DNA of 64,000 bases from JAHEFT01 sp963700705 (GCA_963700705.1 CAVOYQ010000016.1:34189-98188), one strand, 5' to 3'; numbered from the stretch's first letter, positions 25,368 through 35,474 are shown. The notes: generated from the letters alone by a model not told the origin. Made by a program: numbers and translations.

Positions 25368-27053
25368 CTACGACCTCTCCCCGGCTGCCGTGATCAAACG
25401 GGGTTGTGTGATGGTTGGCGCCATCAGGTAGATAAGTGTATTGGGCCCAATAATACCATCCGCCCGCAAACCGTTGCGTCGTTGAAAGGTCATCAGCCAG
25501 GTTTCAAAACCGGAATCAAACACCCCCTCGCCGGTCCAGGCAGGTTCAGCGTAGCCCGCCATTTCCATGACTATATCCACGGCCACGCCGGATTCCCCGC
25601 GGCGGATCTGTACCGGCCAGTCCGCCGCCTGGGGCCAGGCGACCAGGTACTCGCCCAACCAGTGGTTTTCGATTGCTTCGCGCGTCACCGTCACCGGCTT
25701 CTCACTTGATCCGACCAGCAACCCTTCACCGGAAAACCCGAGCAATACGAGGAACCTCGGTTTGTCGCCCTGCAACACCAGGATCACCGGCAACCCCAGG
25801 TTCCGGATCCTGGACCAGTTGCCCTGGTCGCGGAAACAGGCATAGCCGACACCGGCAACGCCGTCACAAGCAGCTGCAATGGCATTGGCGTTTTCACCAT
25901 CCTGCCAGAGGTCAGCCATGGTCCGCCAAGCCAGGCGGTGTTGCGAGTCGAGCCACTCCGGTTCAACTTCCCGCATTGGCGCCAACGGTTCGTCCGCCAA
26001 CTCGGCGCCGACAGCAGAATCTGCCTGGCTCACGGCAATCCCGATGGGCGGCGCGGAATCCTCAATCACCGGCAAGGGTTCCGGGGCCTGCTGAACCGAA
26101 GCCGTCGCTACCGGTGTTTCGACCGGGAGAAATCGTTCCAGCGCAGGGAAACCCCACAGGAGCAGGCTGATAACCGCAAGCGCCGCTACCGATGCCATGG
26201 CGACGACCGCGGGCCAGCGGGTCGAACGCACCCGTGACTCGCTTGGCTGGACCTCGTTGGCCGCTGCATTGACGAAAGCGGAAGAAATGTTATCCGCTTC
26301 CCGGGCATATGCGCCGGCCAGCGACCGGTCGGCAATGATATTGATCAATCGCGGAACCCCGCCCGATCTTTGGTACAGGGCACGCATGGCGGAACGCCGG
26401 AACGGATTCCGCCTGGCGCCTGCGACCTGTAAGCGGTGTTTCACGTAGGCTATGGTTTCTTCCTGGTTCAGCGGCGTCAAATGGTAGCGGGCCGTAATTC
26501 TTTGCGATAGCTGACGCAGATCCTGCCTTTGCAATAACTGCCTGAGCTCAGGCTGGCCCAGCAGAACCATTTGCAACAATTTATCCTTGGCTGTTTCGAG
26601 ATTGGTCAGCAGCCTGACCTGCTCGAGGGCTTCCGGGCTCAGATTTTGCGCTTCATCAATCACCACGACGACGCGCCGGCCCAGCGCATGCTGTTTCAAC
26701 AGGTAATCATTGAGGGTGTCTACCATCAATTTATTGCTTTCGGTCAGACCCTGGGTATCCAGGCCCAATTCTTCGCAGATGGTTGCGAGCAATTCCCGCG
26801 GCGTGACCAGCGAGTTCAGCACCAACGCAACCCGGGTGTCCTCCGGCACCTGTTCCAGCAGGCACCGGCAAATCGTCGTCTTGCCCGTGCCGACTTCGCC
26901 GGTCAGCTGAACAAACCCGCCTGAGCCACCCTGGCCCACACCATATAACAGGTGTGCGAGCGCCTCCCGGTGCGCCGCGCTGAGGTAAACAAACGCAGGA
27001 TCCGGGGTAATCGAAAACGGCGCTTCATTCAATCCAAAAAACTGCAGGTACAA
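25368..27053 (-). CDS. gspA: General secretion pathway ATPase GspA/ExeA
   Basis: A 561-residue inner-membrane protein. Residues 1-265 are an AAA ATPase (Walker A GEVGTGKTT near residue 50, Walker B VVVIDEAQNL near residue 130). A membrane span (VVAMASVAALAVISLLLWG) lies near residue 285, followed by a Pro/Glu-rich linker, a C39-like domain and a C-terminal peptidoglycan-binding domain ending with FQRRNGLRADGIIGPNTL. This is the domain order of ExeA, which with ExeB drives secretin assembly. The start is a TTG at 27053, supported by the MYLQFFGLNE pattern. It is 12 bp after putA on the same strand. Confidence 0.92.
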   Translation of the reverse strand: MYLQFFGLNEAPFSITPDPAFVYLSAAHREALAHLLYGVGQGGSGGFVQLTGEVGTGKTTICRCLLEQVPEDTRVALVLNSLVTPRELLATICEELGLDTQGLTESNKLMVDTLNDYLLKQHALGRRVVVVIDEAQNLSPEALEQVRLLTNLETAKDKLLQMVLLGQPELRQLLQRQDLRQLSQRITARYHLTPLNQEETIAYVKHRLQVAGARRNPFRRSAMRALYQRSGGVPRLINIIADRSLAGAYAREADNISSAFVNAAANEVQPSESRVRSTRWPAVVAMASVAALAVISLLLWGFPALERFLPVETPVATASVQQAPEPLPVIEDSAPPIGIAVSQADSAVGAELADEPLAPMREVEPEWLDSQHRLAWRTMADLWQDGENANAIAAACDGVAGVGYACFRDQGNWSRIRNLGLPVILVLQGDKPRFLVLLGFSGEGLLVGSSEKPVTVTREAIENHWLGEYLVAWPQAADWPVQIRRGESGVAVDIVMEMAGYAEPAWTGEGVFDSGFETWLMTFQRRNGLRADGIIGPNTLIYLMAPTITQPRLITAAGERS

Positions 27054-27065
27054 TTTATTCTCTCT

Positions 27066-30000
27066 TCAGTCGTCCAATTCGAGCAGGAGCGCGTTGCCGC
27101 CAACAGCGGCGGTATTTACCGTCAACGTGCGTTCGGTGGCGAAGCGGAACATGTAGTGTGGACCTCCTGCTTTCGGGCCAGTTCCCGACAGGCGTTCACC
27201 ACCGAAGGGCTGAACACCGACCACTGCGCCGATCATGTTACGGTTGATGTAACAATTTCCGGCCATGACCCGCCTGGCAATATGCCTCTGGGTGCGGTCA
27301 ATGCGGCTGTGGACACCCAGCGTCAGACCATATCCGGTTCCGTTGATTTCATCGATGATCCGGTCAAGATCCCCCGCCCGGTACCGTACCACGTGCAGAA
27401 CCGGTCCGAATACCTCCTGCTTCAAAGTATTGATGGAATCGATCTCGATGGCACACGGTGCGAAGTAATGCCCCGACAGGCCCGTCCCCATCGGCGCTCT
27501 TGCGATAAGGGTGAAATCCTTCTCCATCTTTTGGACATGCTCCTGCAATTCCTGGAGTGCCGCACCGTCGATCACCGGACCCACATCCGTTGATAAAACC
27601 CTGGGGTCGCCGATGACCAACTCCTGCATCGCCCCTGCGAGCAGACGAATGACGCGATCAGCCACATCGGTCTGGAGGAAAAGAACACGCAGAGCGGAAC
27701 ACCTCTGTCCGGCACTGTGAAAAGCGCTTCGAATCACGTCTTTCACGACCTGTTCCGGCAAAGCCGAACTGTCGACCAGCATTGCATTTTGCCCGCCGGT
27801 TTCGGCAATCATCGCGGCCAGCGACGAATCCCGGGCGGCGAGGCTGCGGTTGATCATGTGCGCCGTATCCATCGACCCGGTCAGCGCCACGCCATCGATC
27901 CGCGGATCGGTGGTCAGCTTCGCCCCGACAACGGAACCTCTTCCGGGCACCAGTTGCAAGGCCGGTCGCGGAATACCCGCCTGGTGCATGATCTTGACGG
28001 CAAGGGCGGCGATCGCCGGCGTCTGGTCTGCAGGCTTGGCCAGAACCGTGTTACCGGCCGCCAGGGCCGCGCTGACCTGGCCGGTAAAAATGGCCAGCGG
28101 AAAATTCCAGGGGCTGATGCAGACAAACACACCCTTGCCGTGCAGGCTGAGTTCATTGCGTTCGCCGGTCGGGCCCGGCAGCACCATGGGGACATCAAAG
28201 TTCTTCCTGGCCTGCAGCGCGTAGTACCGGAGAAAATCAACGGCCTCCCTGACTTCGGCAACCGCGTCGTGGGCCGTTTTGCCGGCTTCCCGCGTGGCCA
28301 GCGCCATGAACTCGGCAAAGTTGTCCTCCATCAGGCCTGCGGCGATCTCCAGCATTTCTGCACGCTTGCTTCCCGGAGTCTGGTCCCACTCGGTTTTGTA
28401 GGCATAAGCGTCTTCAACCGCGCCTTCCAGCTCTTCCAGGGTTGTCTGGCGCACCGTGCCCACGCGATCATCCAACCGGCCCGGGTTGATATTGTCCTTC
28501 AAGGGCCCGCCGCTCCGGCCCAAGGCCCTGGCCAACAGAGGCTCCACGTCCCACTGTTTTTCCGCAAAAGGCTGCATCCGTTCAGACAAGCGGAGCACGT
28601 CCGCTTCATTGGCCAGGTTGACCCCTTTCGAATTGATCCTCTCACTGCCATACAGGTTGCGCGGCAACGGTATCGCCGGATGCGAGACCGGTTCGGTGGT
28701 GGCGACTTTCAGCAAGGGGTTTTCGACAACCTTTTCGACCGGAAGCGTTTCATCCACGATGCGGTTGACGAAAGAGGTATTCGATCCGTTTTCAAGCAAG
28801 CGCCTGACCAGGTAAGGCAACAGGTCCTCATGGCTGCCTACCGGGGCATAAACCCGGCAGGTGTGGCGGAATCCTTTCTCGCTCATGACGATGTCATACA
28901 GGTCGTGCCCCATGCCGTGCAGGCGCTGGAACTCGTAATCCAGCCGGTCTCCGGCCAATTCCGTGACGGCCGCGATGGTGTGGGCATTGTGCGTCGCAAA
29001 CTGGGGGTAGAAGGCCGTCCGGTTTGCGAGCACCTGTTTCGCACAGGCGATATAGGAAACGTCGGTATTCGCCTTGCGGGTAAAAACCGGGTAACCCGCA
29101 AATCCCTCAACCTGGGCATACTTGATTTCCGCATCCCAGTACGCGCCTTTTACCAGGCGGATGGGAATGCGCTGGCCACTCCTGGCGGACAGGTCCGCCA
29201 GCAGATCAATCACCGCGGGCGCCCGCTTCTGGTAAGTCTGTAACGCCAGGCCCAGGCCATTCCAGCCGGCCAGGGACGGGTCGCCGATAACGGCGGCAAA
29301 CACGTCCAGGGTCAACATCAGGCGGTCCGCTTCTTCGGTATCCACGGTCAGCGCCATACGGTTGGACATGGCCAATTGAGCCAACTCCAGCAATCCCGGC
29401 ACCAGTTCGCGCATGACACGGTCTTTCTGTGCAAATTCGAAACGGGGGTGTAACGCGGAAAGCTTCACGGAAATGCTGGGGGCGGAAAATATGTCGCCCG
29501 GGGTCTTGCGCGCGCCGATCGCGCGAATTCCGGCGCGGTATGACTCCATGTATCGCTCTGAATCCTTGCTGGTCAAAGCCGCTTCACCCAGCATGTCGAA
29601 TGAATGACGATAGCCCAGGTTTTTCTTCTTGAGTGATCGGTCCAGCGCTTCGTCAATGGTCCTGCCCATGACGTATTGATGCCCCATGATGCGCATGGCC
29701 TGACGGATCGCAGTGCGGACGACCGGTTCTCCGCTACGATTCACCAGGCGCTTGAAAATCGATGAAAAAGTGGTTTGCGTCGATCCGGAAAGCGCAACCA
29801 GTTTGCCGGTCAGCATCAGACCCCAGGTGGAAGCGTTCACCATGACCGAAGAACTTTTTCCCAGGTGGGACTCCCAGTCTGCATCACCGAGCTTGTCGGC
29901 AATCAGTTTTTCAGCGGTGTCGTCGTCCGGAATGCGTAAAAGCGCCTCTGCCAGGCACATCAGGACCACGCCTTCCTCGGAAGAGAGGTCATACTCCTGC

Positions 30001-30233
30001 ATGAATGCATCGAGCAGGCCGCGCTCTTCCCTTTTTCCCCGGACGGACTCGACCAGCAACCGGGCCCGGCGGTCAACTCTTTCCTGGGTCGCCTGGTCCA
30101 GTTTCGCTTTTGCCAGCAACTCGCCGACGGCTTCCGCCTCATCGGCGTGGTAGGCGCGATTGACGGCATCCTTCAGAGGATCAGTGGTGGTTTGGCGGGA
30201 AATCAAGAAATCGCTGGCCTGGCGGTCGCTCAC
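27066..30233 (-). CDS. putA: Bifunctional proline dehydrogenase/glutamate-semialdehyde dehydrogenase PutA
   Basis: PutA oxidises proline to glutamate in two steps, with FAD in the first domain and NAD+ in the second, at the inner face of the membrane. The 1055-residue product has a helical N-terminal arm, the proline dehydrogenase barrel (about residues 190-490, with RIPIRLVKGAYWDAE) and the aldehyde dehydrogenase domain (about residues 550-1040). The latter has the AETGGQNAM glutamate region and the catalytic Cys in HSAGQRCSALR. It lacks the ribbon-helix-helix DNA-binding domain of the long enteric PutA, so it is not a self-repressor. It starts at GTG 30233 with GGAG 8 nt upstream. Confidence 0.96.
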   Translation of the reverse strand: MSDRQASDFLISRQTTTDPLKDAVNRAYHADEAEAVGELLAKAKLDQATQERVDRRARLLVESVRGKREERGLLDAFMQEYDLSSEEGVVLMCLAEALLRIPDDDTAEKLIADKLGDADWESHLGKSSSVMVNASTWGLMLTGKLVALSGSTQTTFSSIFKRLVNRSGEPVVRTAIRQAMRIMGHQYVMGRTIDEALDRSLKKKNLGYRHSFDMLGEAALTSKDSERYMESYRAGIRAIGARKTPGDIFSAPSISVKLSALHPRFEFAQKDRVMRELVPGLLELAQLAMSNRMALTVDTEEADRLMLTLDVFAAVIGDPSLAGWNGLGLALQTYQKRAPAVIDLLADLSARSGQRIPIRLVKGAYWDAEIKYAQVEGFAGYPVFTRKANTDVSYIACAKQVLANRTAFYPQFATHNAHTIAAVTELAGDRLDYEFQRLHGMGHDLYDIVMSEKGFRHTCRVYAPVGSHEDLLPYLVRRLLENGSNTSFVNRIVDETLPVEKVVENPLLKVATTEPVSHPAIPLPRNLYGSERINSKGVNLANEADVLRLSERMQPFAEKQWDVEPLLARALGRSGGPLKDNINPGRLDDRVGTVRQTTLEELEGAVEDAYAYKTEWDQTPGSKRAEMLEIAAGLMEDNFAEFMALATREAGKTAHDAVAEVREAVDFLRYYALQARKNFDVPMVLPGPTGERNELSLHGKGVFVCISPWNFPLAIFTGQVSAALAAGNTVLAKPADQTPAIAALAVKIMHQAGIPRPALQLVPGRGSVVGAKLTTDPRIDGVALTGSMDTAHMINRSLAARDSSLAAMIAETGGQNAMLVDSSALPEQVVKDVIRSAFHSAGQRCSALRVLFLQTDVADRVIRLLAGAMQELVIGDPRVLSTDVGPVIDGAALQELQEHVQKMEKDFTLIARAPMGTGLSGHYFAPCAIEIDSINTLKQEVFGPVLHVVRYRAGDLDRIIDEINGTGYGLTLGVHSRIDRTQRHIARRVMAGNCYINRNMIGAVVGVQPFGGERLSGTGPKAGGPHYMFRFATERTLTVNTAAVGGNALLLELDD

Positions 30234-30482
30234 TACAGGTTCTCCATAATATTCTCGGAAGCAGTGGCAAGTTTACTCTCCGCGGTTAACCGTGAAAACT
30301 CGGGGTGGAATCAAAGGGACAGATAAATGCATAAATTGACTTTCGGGTTGAAAAAGCAGACCGGGGACGATGAATTATCGGCCTCCCCGGCAAGCTTTCC
30401 TTGATCATGCCTTGGAAGCGCGGATACAATTGGCGGCTTGTCGTGGCTGCCGGATCGTTTGGAGCGGGTTTACAGGAATTCC

Positions 30483-30985
30483 ATGGTCGTTACGTGGCAT
30501 AGTTCTGACAGCTCGCAGGGCGGGCATCGTGGCGAGGGGTAATTTTTCCCTGGGAGCCGGCGGCCTGGTAAATCTGCTGCTGTCTCTTGCTGTTGTCAGC
30601 CTGTTCCTTGCCGGTTTGCTGGCGCTCGGGGGTTACTGGCCAATCCTGCTGATTGCAGTAATTCAACTCGCGCTGGTGGCCTGGATCCTGGTTCGCGCAT
30701 GGGAACAGAGCCTGGGTTGCTGACTTTATCGACATCGATGCGGAAAAGATCCGGGTAACGCACCAGAGACACCGGAAAAAGCACTTTTACGAACTTGAAA
30801 CCGCCTGGGCAGTGATCGAGTTGAAACAACCCGAAATCACATGGTACAGCCCAAGGCTCCTACTGAGGTCGCGGTCTCAGGTAGTGGAACTGGGCTCGTT
30901 CCTGACGAGCGATGAAAAGCACCAACTGTTACAGCACATTCGTTGTGCCATTGAAAAACACAGCGCCATGATAAGGTGCACTTGA
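30483..30985 (+). CDS. DUF2244 integral membrane protein (two frame breaks)
   Basis: The reconstructed product is about 166 residues. It begins MVVTWHSSDSS, has a GNFSLGAGG motif, two membrane helices (LLLSLAVVSLFLAGLLAL and ILLIAVIQLALVAWIL), and a soluble C-terminal half containing DFIDIDAEKIRV, FYELETAW and VVELGSFLTSDEK. This fits DUF2244, a family often found next to cytochrome c oxidase genes. It needs one base removed at about 30540 (t after GAGGGG) and one at about 30721. AGGA lies 7 nt before the ATG at 30483. It ends 21 bp before coxB and is probably the first gene of the oxidase operon. The molecular function is unknown. Confidence 0.7.
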
Positions 30986-31006
30986 AGCTTGAGGCCTTAA
31001 ATACCA

Positions 31007-32167
31007 ATGAAGAAACAAAATACTTTCATTGTTGCAGCAGCGGTAACCGCGGCCGTAATCGCCGCTTTCTGGTTGCTACTGGCCGCACCCGGCTACACCG
31101 GAAACGGAATCAATATGACCCGCGGCGTGACTTCCCAGTCGACGCTCGCTTATGAGTTACACATGATTATCCTGTGGATCTGCGTGGTCATTGGAATCAT
31201 CGTATTCAGCGCGATGTTCGTTTCGATCGTGTTGCATCGTAAATCCCGGGGGCACGATCCGGCGCAATTCACGCACAGCACCAAGGCTGAAATCATCTGG
31301 ACGATCATCCCGGTCATTATCCTGATCGTGATGGCTGTGCCCGCGACCACGGCGCTGGTCAACATGGAAGTCGCGCCGGAAACCGAGCTGACGGTCAAAA
31401 TCACCGGGTTTCAGTGGCGCTGGCAATATGAATACGTTGAAGATGGGGTCAGGTTCATTTCTTCGCTGAAGTCCGACTCCAACGCGGCCCGGCGCCTGGC
31501 GTCGGGAACCGAACCCTCCACGGTGGAGAATTACCTGCTGGACGTGGATAACCCGCTGGTGCTGCCCGCCAACACCAAGATCAAGTTCCTGATCACGGCT
31601 GACGATGTTATTCACTCGTGGTGGGTTCCGGCCCTCGGCTGGAAGCGCGACGCGATACCCGGATTCATAAACGAAGCCTGGACCGAAGTCATGGAACCCG
31701 GTGTATACCGCGGTCAATGCGCCGAATTGTGCGGCAAGGACCACGGTTTCATGCCGATCGTCCTCAATGTCCTGCCTAAAGCGGAATTTCAGGCCTGGAT
31801 CGACCAGCAACGTCAGGGCATGGCTCATGAACAAGCGGAAATTGAACGGCTGTGGGCCCGCGATGAACTGATGGAACTGGGTGAAAAGGTCTATGCCGCC
31901 CAGTGCGCCACCTGCCACCAGGCTGACGGCCAGGGGCTGGCGCCGGCCTTCCCTGCACTGGCCGGGAGCCCGGTCGTCAACGGGCCAGTCGACGATAATA
32001 TCGAGGTCGTGCTGCACGGCCGCAAAGACACGGCAATGCCGGCCTGGGGCGGCATGCTGTCGGCTTCCGACATAGCAGCCGCACTGACTTACACGCGCAA
32101 CGCTTTTGGCAATGAAACGGGTGACCTGGTCCAGCCGCAGACCATCACCCGCATCAAGAACGGTTAA
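31007..32167 (+). CDS. coxB: Cytochrome c oxidase subunit II with fused cytochrome c domain
   Basis: Subunit II receives electrons from cytochrome c at the CuA centre and passes them to subunit I. The 386-residue protein has a signal-like N-terminus, two membrane helices (to about residue 110), a cupredoxin domain with the CuA ligands in GQCAELCGKDHGFM near residue 245, and a C-terminal cytochrome c domain with heme motif CATCH near residue 303 and a later Met (PAWGGM). The fused heme domain marks a caa3-type enzyme. It is followed by ctaD after 20 bp. Confidence 0.96.
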   Translation: MKKQNTFIVAAAVTAAVIAAFWLLLAAPGYTGNGINMTRGVTSQSTLAYELHMIILWICVVIGIIVFSAMFVSIVLHRKSRGHDPAQFTHSTKAEIIWTIIPVIILIVMAVPATTALVNMEVAPETELTVKITGFQWRWQYEYVEDGVRFISSLKSDSNAARRLASGTEPSTVENYLLDVDNPLVLPANTKIKFLITADDVIHSWWVPALGWKRDAIPGFINEAWTEVMEPGVYRGQCAELCGKDHGFMPIVLNVLPKAEFQAWIDQQRQGMAHEQAEIERLWARDELMELGEKVYAAQCATCHQADGQGLAPAFPALAGSPVVNGPVDDNIEVVLHGRKDTAMPAWGGMLSASDIAAALTYTRNAFGNETGDLVQPQTITRIKNG

Positions 32168-32187
32168 CGATTACAGGAATTGATGAG

Positions 32188-33810
32188 ATGAGTATCGAGA
32201 GTCACGAAGTAGCACACGACGATCATCACGATCACAAACCCAGTGGATTCCTGGACCGGTGGTTGTATACAACCAATCACAAGGACATCGGGACGCTGTA
32301 CCTGGTTTTCTCACTGCTGATGTTCTTCATCGGCGGAAGCATGGCCATGGTGATCCGCGCTGAACTGTTCATGCCGGGACTGCAATTGGTGGAGCCTGAA
32401 TTCTTCAACCAGATGACCACGATGCACGCGCTGATCATGGTTTTTGGCGCCGTGATGCCCGCCTGGGTAGGCTTTGCCAACTGGATGATCCCGATGATGA
32501 TCGGGGCGCCCGACATGGCACTGCCGCGAATGAACAACTGGAGTTTCTGGATTCTGCCGTTCGCCTTCACCATGCTCCTGAGCACGCTGTTCATGGATTC
32601 GGGCGGCCCAGCGGCCGGCTGGACCCTGTACCCGCCGCTCAGCCTGCAGGGCGGTCAGAGTTTTGCATTCGTGGTGTTTGCCGTTCACATGATGGGTATT
32701 TCATCCATCATGGGTTCGATCAACGTGATCGCCACGATCCTCAATATGCGCGCACCTGGCATGACGCTGCTGAAAATGCCGTTGTTTGTCTGGACCTGGC
32801 TGATTACCGCCTTCCTGCTGATCGCGGTGATGCCGGTACTGGCTGGCGCGGTGACCATGCTGCTCACCGACCATTTTTTCGGCACGAGTTTCTTCAATGC
32901 TGCCGGCGGTGGCGATCCGGTTATGTTCCAGCACATATTCTGGTTTTTCGGACACCCGGAGGTTTACATCATGATCCTCCCGGCATTTGGCGTGGTATCT
33001 GAAATCATTCCCACTTTTTCCCGCAAACCGCTGTTTGGCTACACTGCCATGGTCTATGCAACGGCCAGCATCGCGTTCCTCTCGTTTATCGTTTGGGCCC
33101 ACCACATGTTCACGGTCGGCATGCCGCTGACCGGCGAGTTGTTTTTCATGTATGCGACGATGCTGATCGCGGTTCCCACCGGGGTGAAAGTATTCAACTG
33201 GGTGAGCACCATGTGGAAGGGTTCGATGACTTTCGAGACGCCCATGCTGTTCGCCATCGGCTTTGTCGTGCTGTTCACGATCGGCGGCCTGTCCGGGCTC
33301 ATGCTGGCGATGACCGCGGCTGATTTGCAGTACCACGATACTTATTTCGTTGTAGCCCACTTCCATTACGTGCTGGTACCCGGTTCCGTGTTTGCCCTGA
33401 TGGCGGGCACTTATTACTGGCTACCCAAGTGGACGGGGCATATGTATTCGGAGAAATGGGGCAAAATACACTTCTGGGTGTCTGCGATATCAGTCAATAT
33501 CCTGTTTTTCCCGCAGCACTACCTCGGGCTGGCCGGCATGCCGCGCCGCATTCCTGATTATTCAACGCAGTTTGCGGATTTCAACATGATTTCTTCAATC
33601 GGCGGATTCATTTTCGGGGCGTCACAGCTGATTTTCGTCGGTGTGATCGTGCATTGTGTGTTCAAAAGCCGCCAAAAGGCGTCCGGTCGCGTCTGGGAAG
33701 GGGCAAAGGGCCTGGAGTGGACGTTGTCGTCCCCACCGCCTTACCATTCTTTCAACACGCCGCCGGTCATCGACTCGACCACCATTGCGCATGTTGAAGG
33801 TGCGCACTGA
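32188..33810 (+). CDS. ctaD: Cytochrome c oxidase subunit I
   Basis: Catalytic subunit of the aa3-type heme-copper oxidase; it reduces oxygen to water and pumps protons. The 540-residue product has about twelve membrane helices. Conserved residues are seen: the low-spin heme ligand in MTTMHALIMVFG, the CuB ligand and cross-linked Tyr in FWFFGHPEVYIM, the two-His motif in VWAHHMF, and the heme a and a3 His pair in VVAHFHYVL. The N-terminal His-rich stretch DDHHDHK is typical. It is in one operon with coxB, ctaG and ctaE. Confidence 0.98.
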   Translation: MSIESHEVAHDDHHDHKPSGFLDRWLYTTNHKDIGTLYLVFSLLMFFIGGSMAMVIRAELFMPGLQLVEPEFFNQMTTMHALIMVFGAVMPAWVGFANWMIPMMIGAPDMALPRMNNWSFWILPFAFTMLLSTLFMDSGGPAAGWTLYPPLSLQGGQSFAFVVFAVHMMGISSIMGSINVIATILNMRAPGMTLLKMPLFVWTWLITAFLLIAVMPVLAGAVTMLLTDHFFGTSFFNAAGGGDPVMFQHIFWFFGHPEVYIMILPAFGVVSEIIPTFSRKPLFGYTAMVYATASIAFLSFIVWAHHMFTVGMPLTGELFFMYATMLIAVPTGVKVFNWVSTMWKGSMTFETPMLFAIGFVVLFTIGGLSGLMLAMTAADLQYHDTYFVVAHFHYVLVPGSVFALMAGTYYWLPKWTGHMYSEKWGKIHFWVSAISVNILFFPQHYLGLAGMPRRIPDYSTQFADFNMISSIGGFIFGASQLIFVGVIVHCVFKSRQKASGRVWEGAKGLEWTLSSPPPYHSFNTPPVIDSTTIAHVEGAH

Positions 33811-33818
33811 AACGGACC

Positions 33819-33948
33819 ATGGAATTGACCGGACAGAACAACATCGAGGACTCGCAGGAAACGGGCTGTAAAAACGGCCTGGGTTCTCGCGCTGGTGGCT
33901 GCCTTGATCTTTATCGCCTTCATCCTTTCCGGCGTGCTGGGCTCTTGA
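33819..33948 (+). CDS. Small cytochrome oxidase assembly protein (one frame break)
   Basis: A tiny gene between ctaD and ctaG. The start reads MELTGQNNIEDSQ; removing one g at about 33858 joins this to KRAVKTAWVLALVA and a hydrophobic end (IFIAFILSGVLGS), giving about 42 residues with one membrane span. Small single-span proteins of this shape lie between ctaD and ctaG in many proteobacteria and help oxidase assembly. The stop overlaps the neighbourhood of the ctaG start (TGAAATG). Too short for standard ORF calling. Confidence 0.6.
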
Positions 33949-33949
33949 A

Positions 33950-34514
33950 ATGACCAGCGTGTCACATGGTAAACTGGTGCGTAAACTGGTGCTTCTTGCC
34001 GTCGGGATGTTCGGCTTCGGCTTTGCCATGTGGCCGCTGTATACCGTGTTTTGCGACCTGACCGGCCTGGGCGGGCGCGGAGTGAAAGTCGCGGAAACCG
34101 CCGGTGACCTGCAAAAATCCGATCGCCAGGTCCGGGTCCGGTTCGATGCGACTGTCAATTCCGGGTTGCCCTGGGTTTTCCAGCCCAAAGAAAAGTCGGC
34201 CATGGTTGCCCTGGGCGAAATGACCGAGGCATTCTACATGGCCATGAACCCGGCCGGCGAGGCCATGGCAGGCCAGGCGATTTATAATGTCACGCCACCC
34301 GAGGCAAGCCTGTATTTCGTAAAAACCGAGTGTTTTTGCTTTACCGAACAGGTTCTGCAGGCCAATGAAACCACGGGAGATGCCGGTTTACTATTTCATA
34401 CAACCGGATCTACCTGACTATATTAAAGAAATTACTCTGTCCTACACGTTCTACCGGGACGAGAGCGCGGACGCAGTGGCCCTGATCGCTGCATCTGAAT
34501 CATCATCGGAATGA
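33950..34514 (+). CDS. ctaG: Cytochrome c oxidase assembly protein CtaG/Cox11 (one frame break)
   Basis: CtaG delivers copper to the CuB site of subunit I. It has one N-terminal membrane helix (VLLAVGMFGFGFAMWPLY), then a periplasmic beta domain. The copper-binding cysteines are seen in VFCDLTG near residue 35 and ECFCFTEQ near residue 125. The frame breaks at about 34375 (one extra g in ACGGGAG). After repair the protein continues GEMPVYYFIQPDLP, then ITLSYTFYRD, to a stop at 34514, about 187 residues, the normal length. It lies in its usual position between ctaD and ctaE. Confidence 0.9.
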
Positions 34515-34551
34515 AAGATACGGACTTTGAAAGAACTGACGAGGCTTAGAA

Positions 34552-35421
34552 ATGGCACAGCACGCTGACGACTCCTATTACGTACCCCACGGAACCAAGT
34601 GGCCGATTATCGGATCCCTGGGAATGATCACCATGATGGCCAGCGCCGGATTCTGGGTCAATGACTCACAGACAGCACCCTGGACGTTCCTGGTGGGAGC
34701 ACTGATCCTGATTTACATGATTTTCGGCTGGTTTGGCCAGGTCATCCGCGAGAGCGAATCCGGCCTGTACAACGCCCAGGTAGATACTTCTTTCCGCATG
34801 GGCATGATGTGGTTCATTTTCTCCGAGGTCATGTTTTTTGCGTGCTTTTTCGGCGCCCTGTTCTACGCCCGGATGTTTGCCGTGCCGTGGCTGGGCGGCG
34901 AGGGAACCGGCGCCTTGACCAATGAAGTCCTGTGGCAGGGTTATGACGCGGTCTGGCCGACCGCCGGCCCGGCAGAGATCGGGGGGCCATTCCAGACCAT
35001 CCCGGCATTCGGCGTGCCGTTCATCAATACACTGATACTGTTGACCTCTGGTTTCACGGTCACGATGGCGCACCATGCTTTGAAAAAGGATGCGCGGGCC
35101 AAACTGGTTACCTGGCTTCTGGCAACCGTCATCCTGGGCTTTCTGTTCGTATTCCTGCAGATCGAGGAGTACAAGGAGGCCTACCTGGAACTTGGCCTGA
35201 CACTGGGTTCGGGAATCTATGGCTCCACGTTTTTCATGCTGACCGGCTTTCACGGAATGCACGTCACGCTGGGCGCGATCATGCTCACCGTCATCGCGAT
35301 CCGCTGCATGCGCGGGCACTTCAAGCCCGAGCATCACTTCGGCTTCGAGGCCGTTGCCTGGTACTGGCATTTTGTTGACGTGGTCTGGCTGGGACTGTTT
35401 ATTTTTGTTTACGTTTACTGA
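34552..35421 (+). CDS. ctaE: Cytochrome c oxidase subunit III
   Basis: Subunit III stabilises the oxidase and supports proton uptake. The 289-residue protein has seven membrane helices and family signatures: SESGLYNAQVDTSFRMGMMWF, then FSEVMFFACFFGALFYAR near residue 90, the FHGMHVTLGA stretch near residue 225, and HHFGFEAVAWYWHFVDVVWL at the C-terminus. GAGG lies 9 nt before the ATG. It is followed by an intrinsic terminator at about 35475. Confidence 0.97.
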   Translation: MAQHADDSYYVPHGTKWPIIGSLGMITMMASAGFWVNDSQTAPWTFLVGALILIYMIFGWFGQVIRESESGLYNAQVDTSFRMGMMWFIFSEVMFFACFFGALFYARMFAVPWLGGEGTGALTNEVLWQGYDAVWPTAGPAEIGGPFQTIPAFGVPFINTLILLTSGFTVTMAHHALKKDARAKLVTWLLATVILGFLFVFLQIEEYKEAYLELGLTLGSGIYGSTFFMLTGFHGMHVTLGAIMLTVIAIRCMRGHFKPEHHFGFEAVAWYWHFVDVVWLGLFIFVYVY

Positions 35422-35474
35422 GTGCGTGGACCCGGCCGCGGATTAACACCGCCGGCTGAACATGAAACAAGCGG

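Noticed and set aside
27717..29243. 508-residue open frame on the plus strand opposite putA
   Set aside because: Lies wholly inside the conserved putA coding sequence and shows no protein family; high GC leaves long antisense frames open.
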